From Theristus sp. LFF4_11 (lineage: Eukaryota > Nematoda > Chromadorea > Monhysterida > Xyalidae), in contig JASANC010001619.1 of assembly GCA_030248135.1 (NCBI GenBank), forward strand, positions 1 to 64,000: a stretch of DNA of 64,000 nt, in the 5' to 3' direction. Position numbers and translations under genes: made by a program. Shown here piece by piece: positions 19,099-37,364 of the stretch (its first letter is position 1; every line of letters begins with the position of its first letter). Under the pieces are notes generated by a model, which saw only the letters and a program-made list of their open reading frames with translations, was not told the DNA's origin and did not search any database.

Positions 19099-21177
19099 GT
19101 TGATTTCAGTTGTGCTGTTTTTTATAGTCAAATTTAAAAAAACTTGATTATCTGATCTGAAATCAGAAATTCTAGCAGACTATGTTCAGAAACGTCGAAG
19201 AAAATCTAAACGCAGCTGTGGAATTGGGTTTAGTTCCAAAGTTGGTTGTTTTGAAATACATTGGTTTGGTTCACTGGAATTCATTGTGCAGTTTGTAATG
19301 GCTATTCATTCCGTAAACCCACAAAGACAACGATATTCATTTTGAAACTGCATGTGCATAACGCGACACACCTACTACATGTGCCACATATAATTCTCGA
19401 ACACAAATTATGATTTTCAATTTACTTTTTGTGAGACCGCCTAAATGAATGCGTTTACGCGCAGCTTGCCTGCGGGCGTGAAATCAAAACTGCGTTGACG
19501 CAGAATTTTAAACAGCCCCACACCATGTGCACCTTCGTTGGTTGTCTTTAAGAAAAAAGTAAAGGCAGAGAGTAAAACCACAACACAAACGGAGTAGCTG
19601 CGGGCTGCGTTTTCGGGATGCCAATCATACCCGTGCGACGGTGTGGGGTACCGAACCGAGATGTGCAGCCCTCAAATTGGTGCGCCGCACGCAAACCGGT
19701 ACGCAGCCTGCTTTAACACCAACTTAACGTTGAATCCAGTTGATCCCGTTTCGAATGTCGTGTGATTTGTGCAAAAAATCACAGTGAATCGTTTTTTTAT
19801 TTAAAATAAAACTTTTGACAGTGTGAAACAAAAATTAAGATCATTTGGCACAGAAAAGTTTTTGGGTTCGCATGTTGTTTGAATTCAAGAGTGACAGGCA
19901 ACTGTGTTGTCATTGTGACCTGCAAAAATGTGGATAAAAAAGTTGATACACCACCGATTGGGAATGGAAACACCATGCCGTGCCCGTGACTGCACTAATG
20001 CGCAGTCACATCGCATTAATTTTACTGGCATTATCACACGTTTCACTTTCTGCTCCCCCAATACAATTTCAACTCAAAAATTGCTCCACCCTGTACCCTG
20101 TACTGTACATACTTGTGCCACCCTGTGATCTGTGAGTACAGTACTCGTCAAACAAAGTATACTACCGTTTCGCAGTACACAGTACCGTTACGCTCTCAAA
20201 ATAGTTGCAAACCTCTGACTTGTCAGATTTTTTCGAATGATAAAACAGGGTCTCTGTTACGCAAGATTAACTACGTTTTCTCAAACATGGTGGTGCCGTT
20301 TTATTTCCGTTGTCGTTTTTGTCGCGAAAAAAAATCGGCACCGAATTTGACATTTTAAACCTGCAATGTTGCTTCAAGTCGCAGTTTTTAAACTTTGTAA
20401 TAATACATTGTATCTTCACACACTGTAACCGTTTACTCAATAAAATTGCGACGAAAGGCTTATTGGAATGGAAACTATATCATCAATAAATGTAAGGGTC
20501 GAAAATTGATGATAACGCATTAAGTGGCTGCTCACGCTGTGTGTTGTTGTTTCGCTGGTTTTTCGATTAAAAAAGTTTACAAACGCCACAAACGCACGAT
20601 TAAAGCCCCAGCAAAATGATTACCAAAAACCTAAAATATATGTTGTGACGGTGCTTTTATAACGTCCCGGTTTTTTATTTTGATGCTTATTTTTCTACCT
20701 GACCTTAAGTGTTTTTCGCCCAGATGCGCTACAGCAAACGGTGACAAAAAAAACTTACAAACTTTGACATAATTTACGAAATTTATCAATTCGTGCGTTT
20801 TTTTCGCGCTTCACTTCACGTGGTCTAACAAAGGGCAGCCTGTTTTTGTGAGAAAAAAGTGTTTTACGTACATGTATTTTTGTTTATTAACGCCAAAGTT
20901 GTCATGTGTTGACAGAATGTCTCACATCAAACTGTCAACATTGGTTTCCATCATTCTTCTCCGGCAGCAGAAGTGTCAGCAGCGAGCACAGCAACGTTCC
21001 GAATCCTGGTGTCTCTCCATTTGACTGCAAACTTGAGAATAAAGTCGCAACAACGCTTGGAATAAGCCGAAATCTGACGCAATGCTTTTTTGATTTGCTT
21101 GCAATATCTTTGGTAACTGCCAAGTTTGCGGCGGAAAAGTAAAAAAAACCGCTGTCTTGTCCCATTTTTCTAAAGTA

Positions 21178-22094
21178 CAGGGTGGGCCAAAAAAAAAGGT
21201 TCCATTTTCAAACTGCTGTCACTGGCTGGTGTTTCAATATTATGAGCTGAAATTTTCAGCATTGATAAAACATGTGATGCCATTTTTCTGACAACATTTT
21301 TATCCAGTTTGGTCAAGTAGATTCAGTTTTACAGCACAATGTTTAAAAATTCCCAAATTTTCAAAAAAAACGGATTTTTAACCAAGAATTTCACAACGAA
21401 TCATTGCTCATAGACATCAAAATCATCATCAAGCTTCTCGCCGGCAGCGGTTGGATTGCATTTTACGCGAAACCGGCGAGTCACTGCAGAAAAACTTTCA
21501 GATTGCTCCCATCAGATAGCACACCAGACCCGTTGTTCTGCTGTCCACTTAACCATGACGAAACTGCAGAAAACTGAAACTGAAACACTGTTTTTATTCA
21601 AACCGCAGAAAAACTTTTCAAAAGAAACAAATTAACAGACAGAGCAACACACAAAACAAAAAGTCAACTGAACAATTCTTTCTGTCGCAGTCGCATGATT
21701 GCTGACTCGAGTCCGTTGTGAAACATCAGAATTTCGCTCGAGCTGCTCAAATGCAATTCAAGTGTGAGACCTTACCACTCTGAGCGCATGATTTTAACTA
21801 TCAGTACCCCGGGTATCCAAGAAGACCCATTTGTCACCTTCGCAACAGTTTCAAAATTGAATCACGCATCTTGATACTAATTTTTTCTTGCACTCATTTC
21901 AGTCAATTTGTTGATTTTTCGAGCTTTTTAGAAAATCTGCCGCAGTGAGCGCTAGGAATTATATATCGGAAAAAAAATTTTGTCAGTAAAATGGCATCAC
22001 ATGTTTTATCAGTGCTGAAAATTTCAGCTCATAATATTGAAACACCAGCCAGTGACAGCCGTTTGAAAATGGAACCTTTTTTTGGCCCACCCTG
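21178..22094. mobile_element. Mariner-type DNA element, 917 bp, ~110 bp TIRs
   Basis: Termini are CAGGGTGGGCC at 21178 and its inverse at 22094, flanked on both sides by TA (21176-21177 and 22095-22096), the Tc1/mariner target duplication. The TIRs extend about 110 bp ('aaaaggttccattttcaaac', 'ctggtgtttcaatattatg') with few mismatches. The interior holds only a remnant of a transposase N-terminus on the minus strand, so it is non-autonomous. Confidence 0.92.
21385..21556 (-). pseudogene. Mariner transposase helix-turn-helix remnant
   Basis: Minus-strand translation from ATG at 21554-21556 begins MVKWTAEQRVWCAI, then a stop, then ESFSAVTRRFR. This resembles the N-terminal HTH (DUF4817 type) found with mariner transposases. 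At least two in-frame stops interrupt it, and no catalytic domain follows. It lies inside the 917 bp TIR element. Confidence 0.6.
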
Positions 22095-22146
22095 TATATG
22101 ATCCGCAAAACAGTTCCGCCTTTCTGTCCCAGCTATACGTAACAAT

Positions 22147-22153
22147 TTTTCAG
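22147..22153 (+). other. Possible splice acceptor upstream of the transporter start
   Basis: The string 'tttttcag' ends at 22153, 146 bp before the ATG. In nematodes such a site can accept a trans-spliced leader or end a 5' UTR intron. No evidence separates the two. Confidence 0.35.
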
Positions 22154-22299
22154 CTTGCGTCTCGAGAAATGTGGGCAAATACTGGAACAACGACGAAACG
22201 CATCTGAACAAAAAACAACGAAAACCGTGCAACAAGATTCAACACGGATGAAAGTTTCAATCACCGCTATCGATCATTTCCAGTCAACAGCGCCATCTA

Positions 22300-27559
<5,260 letters not shown>

Positions 27560-27673
27560 CCGACCACATGCGACACAGAAACAATTACCGCACAAACATA
27601 TGGTGCTCTAGCGATTTTGCGTTTGTTTGTTTAAAAACATCGTTCATGATGAAATCAAGGCGTGTGTAGAGCA

Positions 27674-27679
27674 AATAAA
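27674..27679 (+). terminator. Polyadenylation signal of the transporter gene
   Basis: AATAAA, 115 bp after the stop codon, followed by an A-rich cleavage region ('cataaaaaac'). Confidence 0.7.
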
Positions 27680-27699
27680 CTTCAATCATAAAAAACTTT

Positions 27700-29382
27700 C
27701 GGTTTCTGTTTGTTTTCAACGAGTTTAGATTTTACCGAAAAACGAAGCAGATTTTGTTTACTCCCGCTTTTAATATGTCGTTAACCCCTGAACTCAAATC
27801 ATACTGTAAACGTTGCGGCTCACTTCAGTACCATACATTGTTCAAAAGAATTAAAAGAACATGGTGACAAAAACATTCAGAAAACTCATCACTTAATCAG
27901 AAAAAAAGCAAATTTACGTGCATACATTATGTATTGTGAGATACTTGTTAATGGTATGCATGCACATGTACCTGTGTACACATGAAGTATCTGATACTTG
28001 GAAGGTACAATGTGTTTCTGTGCACTTCTCAAAAGTTTGAAACAAGAAAAAGTGTTCGTGTGTTTGACAATTCCCAAATATTAAAGAAAAAACAATATCC
28101 CGAGGCGGGTCACAAAAGTTTCTGCATCTTTAAGCGGATTGTTCAGTTTTTCGTAGTTTTTTCGCTTTATATGAGCCGAAAAAGTCCAAGAACCACGAAA
28201 CAAGAGCGTTTTTTCCTGTAATCTGAACACATCCATAAGGTTCAATACGGATTTTTCCTAAAAACCTACAATGGACAAAAAGTAGGTCAGCCAGTCCTCT
28301 AATACCGGAAAACATGCAGGAGCGTGAAGTTTTTATTTAGAGAATAAGATATATTCAAGTGTATTTATCATCTCTCTTTCTGGTATTTCCTCATTCCTCA
28401 ACAATAAAATAACACATTATCATTGTTTCTATCTAGATAAATATAGAATTTTTCGTGTTTGAGTTGAAATATCGATAAATCTATAATACACGTGCAGTGA
28501 ATTTAAGGGATGGGTAAGCAGCGAAAGACTTTAGGGACAAGACGTTATTTTCAATCATCATTTTATTACGCACCGCAGCTGCGTACATTATTTTAACTCA
28601 GCATGATTTAGTCTTATTTTATTGATGGAGTTGATCTTTTTGTGTTTTTGCGCATTTTACCTTGATTGTGTTGCGATATAGGCTTTCAGCGTGAAGGATT
28701 GTACTTCTACAACGCACCTTTGTTGTGTTTCTATCCAGATGTCCAGCAATAAGATGATCTCACTCTTTTGCCAATAATTTTGTTTAGATTTACTGGAGTC
28801 TTATCACATAACGTCATTAAGTAAATAAGGTCGAATCTGTTATTGGATCCTTGCATCTGATATTATTGAAGATAATGGTAATTTGTTGCCTTATGTTTGT
28901 TACGTTCTGCAGAAATCCATGCAATTGCATGTTTTTGTTCTGAAAACCAAGTTGTCGTCTTTCAACCATGACTCCGGAGTCCGGACAAAATAAGTTTTTT
29001 TTTGCTTTTGGAGTTATCTAGCGTTGCATGTTTTACATGTACATATATGTTTTATGACCTTTATTCTTTTATGTTTTATCAATTGGAGATTGTAATCGAC
29101 ATTGTAATTCGCAATATGCATTTGTGTTCTGAAGAAAGTCGTCAATTTGTCACCTACTTTATTTCACTCCTAATCGGACTTTGTTGGTGTTAATTGGAGT
29201 TGTCCATTGTGTCACGATTCTTTGTCAGAAAGTTCTAAAACTAATTCTGCTTCTCAGACCGGCGAAATGACAAGAGAAAGTTTAAATGCTTGAACTGCAA
29301 TGGAAATCTTCCTAAGATGTTGAAAATGTCAATGGAATGCTGCGAAAAACGGACGTAATGGATAACATTACTTGACTTAACG
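27700..29382. other. Intergenic region before the NOAH-like gene
   Basis: About 1.7 kb of AT-rich sequence with no supported gene. It should contain the promoter of the NOAH-like gene near 29382. No specific element was recognised. Confidence 0.6.
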
Positions 29383-32300
29383 ATGGCGACGTTATGCGCC
29401 CACGTTTCGGTATTCGTCGTTGCTGTTCTGATAGACTGGACTCATTGTAAGTTTCACTGTCACTCATCTTAAATAAAAACAAAGTCGAAAACTACAAAAA
29501 CTTCTCTCTACACGTTGTTTGTCCATGCACCCTTTTTTGTAAACCGCGTGTGAGCAAACCAAAATTTACTTTGTTTAAACTTTCTTTAATTTACCCTACT
29601 GTTCTTCAGGCCAATGCACCGGCAGTAATCGTACAGCGTTCCTGCGAACTCGCGAGTACGACACGACGTTTCGCAATGGAATCCCGCAGTCGAATGTACC
29701 GCTAAGCGGATGCAACGACAGATGCGCGAAAAATGTAAAACACACTTCGGTACAAGTGTTCCGTTTGGGTCGAGCTGTGTGTGTTGCCAGCAATTCTTCT
29801 GTTGCATTGTGATACCAGAATAAACTTTATTCTACATACTTGTGTACGCATATTTGGCCTTGATCAAAAAAGTCTCGCCAGCTAAAACGTGTTGGTGTTG
29901 GGAATTTTAGGCGATGTTTTTTAGCCAGGGCAAACCCAAAGCGTACAGAACGCCGTCGAGTAGAGTGCCCATCGAGTTTTCGTCTGTCATTAAGTGCCCA
30001 TACCCCTCGACGGGGCTCGATCCCCCGAGCGCACAGACAAAAAGTCTACCACCAATCCACCAGCGTGACAATTTCAATTGTTAGAAGTTCACAATTTTCT
30101 GCATGAGAAAAACCCCCGCCTGCGTTCAGACGCCCGCGTGCAGCACGTTCGTCTACAACGAGGCGACACGCACCTGCGTGCTCAGCAGCGAGCTCGTGCA
30201 ACCGATGGGGCCGGGCGTCATTCGGCATTCGGGCGAGCCGACCGTCTCCATGTACCAGAAAGTCTGCGTCGAAAGTCAGTGTCTCATCAAAAAAACGCTT
30301 GATCGATTTGAAGTTGTGCGATCAATCGCATCGGTCCCGACCTTGTCATTATTCCCACTTTTTTGTTTTTTCCAACACAGCAAACACTTCAGCAAAATGT
30401 TCAACATTTTGCAAAAAATAACCACCTCAACAAAATTCAACATTTTATTAAACGACCATGAAGTTAAGGATGTTGTACTTTTTTGAGCTGACGATCGAAC
30501 ACCGTGTTTGCAAAACAACTTTTGCACGTTCGGAGTATTCCGGTTTCTTTTGCAGCCGATCGCGTCTGTCGGTCGAATTACGCGTTTGAACGGGTGCCGC
30601 AGACGGTGCTGGTCGGCATCGCAAAGGAGGCAAGCAAACTTTCGCTAATGAGATGAATCCCACTTACAGTTTCAATGGCCGTTGTCGAAAACTGACAGTC
30701 CTAACAGGAAATGAAACGGAGGCGAAAACGTCGAAAAAAACGTTTTACATTGATTGGGCTGTGCTGCGCCAAAACTAGTCACGATGACGGCGTACTTTGT
30801 TGCACGCAACACAACAATGTCGCACAATCGCAAATCAACAAATGGACACAAATACAGTATCAGCAGAGCGCCAGTGACTGGTGTGCAACCTAACAGTGTT
30901 CTAACCGAGTGCGCTGCCTTCCGACCAGGACTCCATTCCCACCAACACTTGACACTCTTCAGGTCAACCTAGCACCGAGCCTCTCCGACTGCCTGCAACG
31001 CTGCCTGGAGTCGGTCACTCGCTACGGTTTCGACTGTCTCTCCGTGATGTTCTTCTACGACACGAACGAATGCGTCCTGAACAACGAACACCGGCGCACG
31101 CAGCCGCAGTTGTTCACCGATGACACCGCTGGATTTATTGTCGACTATTTTGACAACGAATGTGCTGGAGGTGACCATTGGAAACGATTTTTGGTCACTT
31201 TCATTCCGGTTTTGTCCAGCTGATCAACAACGTACTCGCTTTCAACATTCTTTATCGTAATTTCATTCTCTTTTGTCGCTGTTCTCTCTCATTCTCAATT
31301 TTTTTTTCAAATATCCACAGCTGAATGCTACGACGGCGACACAGCGCTGTTTACGAAGATCGACAATGAAGAGATCGTTGACGAGACAAAGCAACTGTTG
31401 CTGAGGGTGGACGGAATTTCCGTTCGTGACTGTGAACGACATTGCACTGTGCGTTTCATGATTTTTGATAATGATGAAAAATAACGTAACAATCTCGACG
31501 GCCAGTAATGATGTCTGAAAAACAGTTTAAGCCGCTAAATTTACAATCGAATCGAGGGAACAGCCAACCCGTAGAACACAATTGACCTTGTTCGGTCGCT
31601 TTTCCATTGAACCTTTACATTTTCTAAACCATTCTGTTGTTCAAAAGTTTACAATTTTTCCCGACCCAGGGTAATGTGACGCCAAACGGCGAGCCATTCG
31701 CTTGCAAGTCGTTCGTCTACGATGCGGTGCATTCGGCGTGTTTTCTGTCAGAGCAGCGAACTCAACCGCTCGGCTATTTGGAGCTGCGCCCGCGACTCGG
31801 CAACGCTTACTATGAGAAAACGTGTCTGAAATGTAAGACAAAATCGTGCCTCGGATTCAGTGGTCAACGGTCGTTACATAACCCTGTGGCAGCAAATCCG
31901 AATGTGTTTTTTTTTCGCGCAACCAGCTGCATTGGTTGGCGATGCTCATCGAGCGCACCACAATCAAACTCTAAAATAAATTACAGGGAATCAGCTGATT
32001 GGTTGGTGCCTTGGTGGTCACGTGATGCATGCTTTCCGTGCAGGACGACAGACGACGCCACACAGCAATGCCAGCAATGAATGCATGCATCACGTGACCA
32101 CCAACCAATCAGTTGATTGATTCCCTATAATTTAGAGTTCGACTGCAATTAGTTGCGCACATTGTTTTTTTTTCAGTGATGACCACGTGCTTCAACGACC
32201 AGCCGTTTCTGCGAATACGACAGCACGTTCTGGCAGGGCACGCTGATAAAATGGTGGAGTCGCCGAGTGTGGCCGACTGCTTGAACGCCTGCTTGGTCGC

Positions 32301-35300
32301 TGAATGCGCTTCCGTGATGTACAATTACAATCTGGTAGGCTATTGACACATGACCAATTTTTATTGATCCATGCGGTGTTGTTTTAGTAATTAGAAAATC
32401 AAAAAAGCTCCGATGTTTCTTGAGTTTCATTGAATGATCCAGTCACTTGTTATTTCGTCAGCTAAAAAATTCTCCGTAAAAATGCAAAAAAAAGAAAACT
32501 ATACGTTTCTTGTCAATCTTTCTAGCAACAATGCATCCTGAACACGGAGACACGCTTCACGCAGCCGCATCTGTTCTCGCGCGACACACAAGGCCAGCGT
32601 GTTGATTATTTCGACAACAGTTGCCAGTACAGCGGGCCTGCGGTTGGTCTCGGTATACCGGGTGGTGTGCCGCGAGGCGGCGGCAATCGACTGGACGTTG
32701 GATTTGGAAAACAGGAGAATGCTAACCGAACTGCAACGCCAAATCGTGGAGGTAAGAAAGATATGATGCAATCAGTTAGTTGATCATGATCATAAATCAA
32801 AGCGAGAACTTTCTCGACGAGGTATAAAACCACACAGTACGTTTCATGATCAAGTGAACTGCATTGTCCGCTATTGACGATTGAAATTCAAAATGACGGG
32901 ACAGTTACGAAAGCATTTGCATTTCAGCGATCGCGACCGAATGCCACTTTGATAGTGTCCAAGTGAAGGTTCGCTTCAAGCAGCCGACCACGGGCGCCGT
33001 GTTCGTGCGCAACGGCTACGACTCGTGTAGACAGGAGTTCAATGGAGAGTCGGAAGCGACGTTGGTTGGTGCAGTCTTGAAACCGTCAATTTGTAGATGA
33101 GTTGCATACAGTTTGATGGGTGAAGCGTTCATCTTGGTGATTTATTTTCAGGTGGTAGAATTTTTCAGAAACTAGATTTTCTTGTCATTTAATTTTTGGT
33201 GATTTCTGTTTTCATTATCGGATCGAATCTAATTTTTTTCATCTGTGCTAAAAAAACGTCCCGGTCTATGCATTCTTATCGAGCGCAAAATGCCGCAAGT
33301 TTTTTGTAGGTAGTGCCGCTGATTAAGCCGACTGACGACGACGCCGACGACGCCAATGACATATCCACAGATCTGACCATTCCGCAGCAAGATGAGCGGT
33401 GCCCGAGCGAGAAGCTGGTGAACGCATTTTTTCTGATTGCATACAACCACCTGGTTGACTGCAATTGAATGTGACAGGGACTCGGATCACTTTGCTAATT
33501 TTGAATTCCCGCGTCACGCATGAAACTGTTCACCTATCTGTGCGCGCATTGAGTCTCGGGACCAAAATAAAAGATCATACACGCAAATTAGTAACTTCCA
33601 GGCCCCCGGTGTTTACTCGTACATGATCGTGATACAAAAGAATCGCTTTGGAGTGCCCGGCTTGGTGACGTCGTCCGATCGTCTGTTCAACGTCACTTGC
33701 GACTACGCGGGCGTACTCGGCAGTGAACGGGCGTTATCGAAGCGACGAGAAGAAACCGCTGACGCAGCGTTGGTTCTCTTGCGTTTTTTTCAGAATTTTT
33801 TTGCTGTTGAGAACCAAAACATTGTCGTCCGTTGCAATAAAAAACGGTTGGTCAGAAACGCAAAGTGCCGATTGCAAATTTGCTCCAGAAACACCAACTT
33901 GAACATCAATGAAAACAAGTCATCTGATAGACGGCAGCCACTCGGTAAATCAATCAACAAAGACAACAAGGAGAACAGAAAACAGTCAACAGAAACCAAA
34001 AGAAAGAAAGCGCAAGTTCGAATGGTGCTGATGCGCGATGGTCGTCCCGTGAATCAAGTGCTCTTGGGTGAAACGCTGGTGCTGAGATGGCAAATCGTGA
34101 ACGCTCACATTGGTTGGTTGATTTTTAATTAAATGAAAAGTTATGCTTTTCGTGCACCGCCATCATTATTTGCTGATTGGGTGCCCTTTGTACTTTTTGT
34201 ATTCCGACTAGCTGACGAATATGATCCTTCACTTGATCTGAATTTTTCATAGACGACAAGCAAATCGGCTACTTTATCCGCGATTGTAAGGCAGAACGGG
34301 TCGGCGGTAACCCGCCACAGCCGACGCCAGTGCATCTGATTACTGATGGGTGAGGAATACTATTTGAATTTGAATTCGAACTCATTTCTGCGGGTGGCAG
34401 CGACGTAAAAGCGGAACTTCCTTTCTTTACAAATAACTTTTTTTTCAGCTGCCCTGATGAGTCGATTCAAGATCGATTGATCACGGAGCCGATTTCGGAA
34501 GTCGACGACGGCTTCGAAACAAAAATGACCGTTTTTCGGTTCGACGGCTCACGGAGCGTGAAAATTCGATGCGTCATTGATTGGTGCTACGAGCAATGCA
34601 AATCGGTAGGGACACAATACAACTTTTTTAAATCGAACGCTCTGATTGACTGTGTGGCATCATGTGACCGACGTGTGACTCATTCGGGAAGCATAATGTT
34701 ATAAATGTCGGAAGACAAAAGGGCTTTTTGAAGGACACCATTTGCAGAAAGGTGTTTCGAAGATGCAGTCCAAATTTCAGGTCAACTGCACCGTGGACAA
34801 CCGTGTCGTTCGTTCGATGGGACGAAAGAAACGCCAAATGCTTCCGTTGAACAAACATCGTCTGCAATCCATGTTGAACGCCAGAACACAAGAACAAAGA
34901 ACAGAAGCGAATCAAGTAAGACACCAAAACACCAAACCAGAAAGCAGAATCGTAGTTACAAGATATGCTGATCAGCCAAAACTAGCAACAGACCGTCAAT
35001 TAGTATTATTGTCCGCATTTAACTAAAAAACAATTGAACATTGAACTGTAAATTCTTTCGGAACGCCACTTTCAGACGCGCAAAAAGAATCCCCCTGCAC
35101 AATCGAAGAAACGCAAACGCAAAGACGACATCATCAGCAACGTGTTCACGATTGTCGATCGGTTGCCTGATTTCGAGGCGGCTTCGAACGATTTACTGGC
35201 CAATAAACAAAGCAGTTCAATGATGGGACTGGAGCGCGATGGAAATGGTGAAAACGAAGTTGCCTTTTGGCTTGGTGGTGCCCAAAACCACAAATTTTTA

Positions 35301-37364
35301 AAGTTACATTCTTCCCTTATGATCAGAACGTTTGAACGCCGTCTGTATCCAATCCTTTTGTAGCTTGTGTACATGCCGATCGCAACTGATGACTTTCTTT
35401 TTTGTGTAGAGTTGACAAATAGTACCTGACACAATTCCTTTCAGTCGTCCACTCCGCCTACATACGTCACTTTGACGGTCAATGGTGCATGGTTCGACCA
35501 ATGTTCTTTGGCGCCGCCACCATTACAATTGCGCTGTCACTGGCGGAAATCGTCGTGATTTTCACGTATTTCTGGCGTCGCTATGAACGCCAATCAGCGA
35601 ATCGACTGGCGAATGTCGCCAGTAACGACGACGCCGTGACGAGCAGCGGCGCCAGCCAGACGACGGGCACGCTCGCCAGCCGGTGGAAACGGTCGCTGCT
35701 GGCAGCCGCGTTGGCGGCGCAGAGGAATGCTGAGGTGACAAAACGGCCTGTTACATTTTTTTTATTTTCAATTTTAGATATCCATGCATTCCGAAACTTA
35801 CTTACCTTATCAGGAAAAACACCAAAAAATTTCGACCAGGTCGACGCCATCAGTGACACGTCAAGTGACACACAGCCGCCAGTTTCGACGACTACTCGAA
35901 ATGTCAACCGAACTCGTCCGGCCAACATCAAACCGCAACCGAGCACTTATCGGCAGACCCTGTCGCGAGCGTTCACGGCGATCGCCGAACGAAAACTGGC
36001 GGCGTTCTTTCGTCAGCAACTGCAGAGTGTCGCCGCGGAACGCACACGAAACAACAATTCAAATGTCTTGCATCACCAATCGGGAGCGACCGTCTCGCAT
36101 GAGATTGTCGGCACATCGGAAGAGTCGATTTATATGCCGTCGACAAGTAAGTTCGGCGAAGACTCTTCATATTACAGTCCATCTGAAAAATATATGCAAC
36201 ATGACGCGAACATGACGTGCTGGCCAACCAATCAGCGCTGAGAACACCTCATGATTAACTAATCAGCGCTGAGAGTTGCTGTGACCAACCAATCAGCTAG
36301 TTGCATATAGGATATTAGCGAGATTGACTATAGGCGCAAACCAGTCGTTTCGTGGCATTCAAAAGCTAAAACTAAAACATCGGAACGGGTTCCGCCTTTT
36401 TACAGCGTCGTCAGCCGCTCGCTCACAGTTACGCCACTCAATCGACAGTCGCGGCAACACTCTTTTATCAACGAAAACCAGCAGAAGCACGCGACACATC
36501 GTTGACCGTCAGCCGATCATTGAAGAGCCCATCCTTAATGCAAAATCGGACGACAGCGATTGGTCAAATTCGAACTCATCTCCGAATCAACGGTCCAATC
36601 GAAACAATGGCAGCAGTGTGCCGGAGTTGTCTGCATCATCAAAACATCAGCATTCCTCTCCACTCCAATCAAACTCATCATTTGAAAAGAAATCATCCAA
36701 TCAACATCGTCAATCAACAAACACTGCCACAGGCCTTGAATTCAACCGAGGCAGAATTGAGTGCAATAACAACGTAGTACTATCCAATCGTGAGCCAAAC
36801 AAACACTCCAACCACAACATCGGATCAACCAATCACCATCTGCGATCGAATTCCCGTCAACCAGCGGTCGATCAACACTTTCAGTACCAAAACGGCGGTG
36901 GTAAAGTGCCGCTATACCGTGACCTCGCATCAGCACACCATCATCAGCATCATCACTCGCAGTCAGCGGCGAGTCTGACGAATTCAACAACGGCTTCATC
37001 AACCACCGATCGGCAAAAGGTTGCACGACTGTTGCACAGCGATATCGTGCTGCATAAAACGCATGCAACCAACTCGAACGCGCATCAACACTGTCGACCG
37101 TTGCCGAAGATTCCCGAAAACATGCCGCGACAGCAACTGTACAATCGGTCGAGATCGAGTGATCGAAACGCTGCGATGTTGTTGAGCGATCATCATCTCA
37201 ACAAACCTGATGTCCAGTTGGCACGTCAACGTGACCGATTCAAACAGTGCAGCAGTTTGACGGAACTACGACTGAAGCAGCCCGAAATAGCGCCGAATAA
37301 TCGCGCCAATAATCACGTGACGACGCTCGTTGATAAAAACGGCAACATGAGCAGTTTAATATGA
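29383..37364 (+). CDS. NOAH/NompA-like apical matrix protein: 4 PAN, ZP domain, TM; 19 exons
   Basis: Exons: 29383-29446, 29610-29734, 30130-30274, 30556-30629, 30963-31170, 31321-31448, 31670-31832, 32177-32334, 32526-32751, 32928-33064, 33310-33417, 33602-34112, 34253-34349, 34449-34605, 34748-34915, 35076-35247, 35445-35734, 35840-36146, 36406-37364. Phases agree throughout, giving ~1398 aa. Signal peptide (MATLCAHVSVFVVAVLID); PAN/apple domains at about 22-111, 112-205, 206-302 and 303-380, each with CxSxFVYN- or CxxxC-type cysteine patterns; ZP domain from about 431, with a ~100-residue Lys/Asn-rich insertion and GCPDESI in its second half; RKKR furin-type site near 793-796; a second basic run SKKRKRK; TM about 900-924; long His/Ser/Asn-rich tail. 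PAN plus ZP is the C. elegans NOAH-1/2 and Drosophila NompA architecture, proteins of the pre-cuticle matrix and sensory organ caps. Intron 4 has a GC donor. Orthology to one family member is not resolved. Confidence 0.92.
29915..30069 (-). mobile_element. tRNA-derived SINE, copy 2
   Basis: Same layout as 24166-24337: minus-strand head 'ggattggtggtagact', B-box-like 'gggggatcgagcccc', and a shared body ('gcacttaatgacag') ending 'ccctggctaaaaaac'. It lies in intron 2 of the NOAH-like gene, about 60 bp before exon 3. Confidence 0.75.
31962..32144. mobile_element. Palindromic MITE in NOAH-like intron 7
   Basis: Arms 'ttacagggaatcagctgatt' and its near-inverse near the right end fold into a long hairpin around 'gcatgc' boxes; 'tcacgtgatgcatgc' is mirrored by 'gcatgcatcacgtga'. 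A related copy lies at 39038-39169. The ends resemble TACAGTCGAACT, suggesting TA-target elements. Confidence 0.85.
33477..33580. repeat. Dispersed ~105 bp repeat, copy 1
   Basis: 'gggactcggatcact' through 'aaaagatcata' matches 42462-42567 with about 10% differences, same orientation. This copy fills most of NOAH-like intron 11 and abuts the exon 12 acceptor. Confidence 0.85.

Larger units (their letters stand above)
17437..21177. other. Gene-poor intergenic region
   Basis: No open frame here resembles a protein I know. The region holds a direct repeat pair (17831-17988 and 18934-19098), a TG microsatellite (18350-18367), AT-rich filler, and a GC-richer stretch near 19540-19710 that could be promoter-like. 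Nothing else can be supported. Confidence 0.6.
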
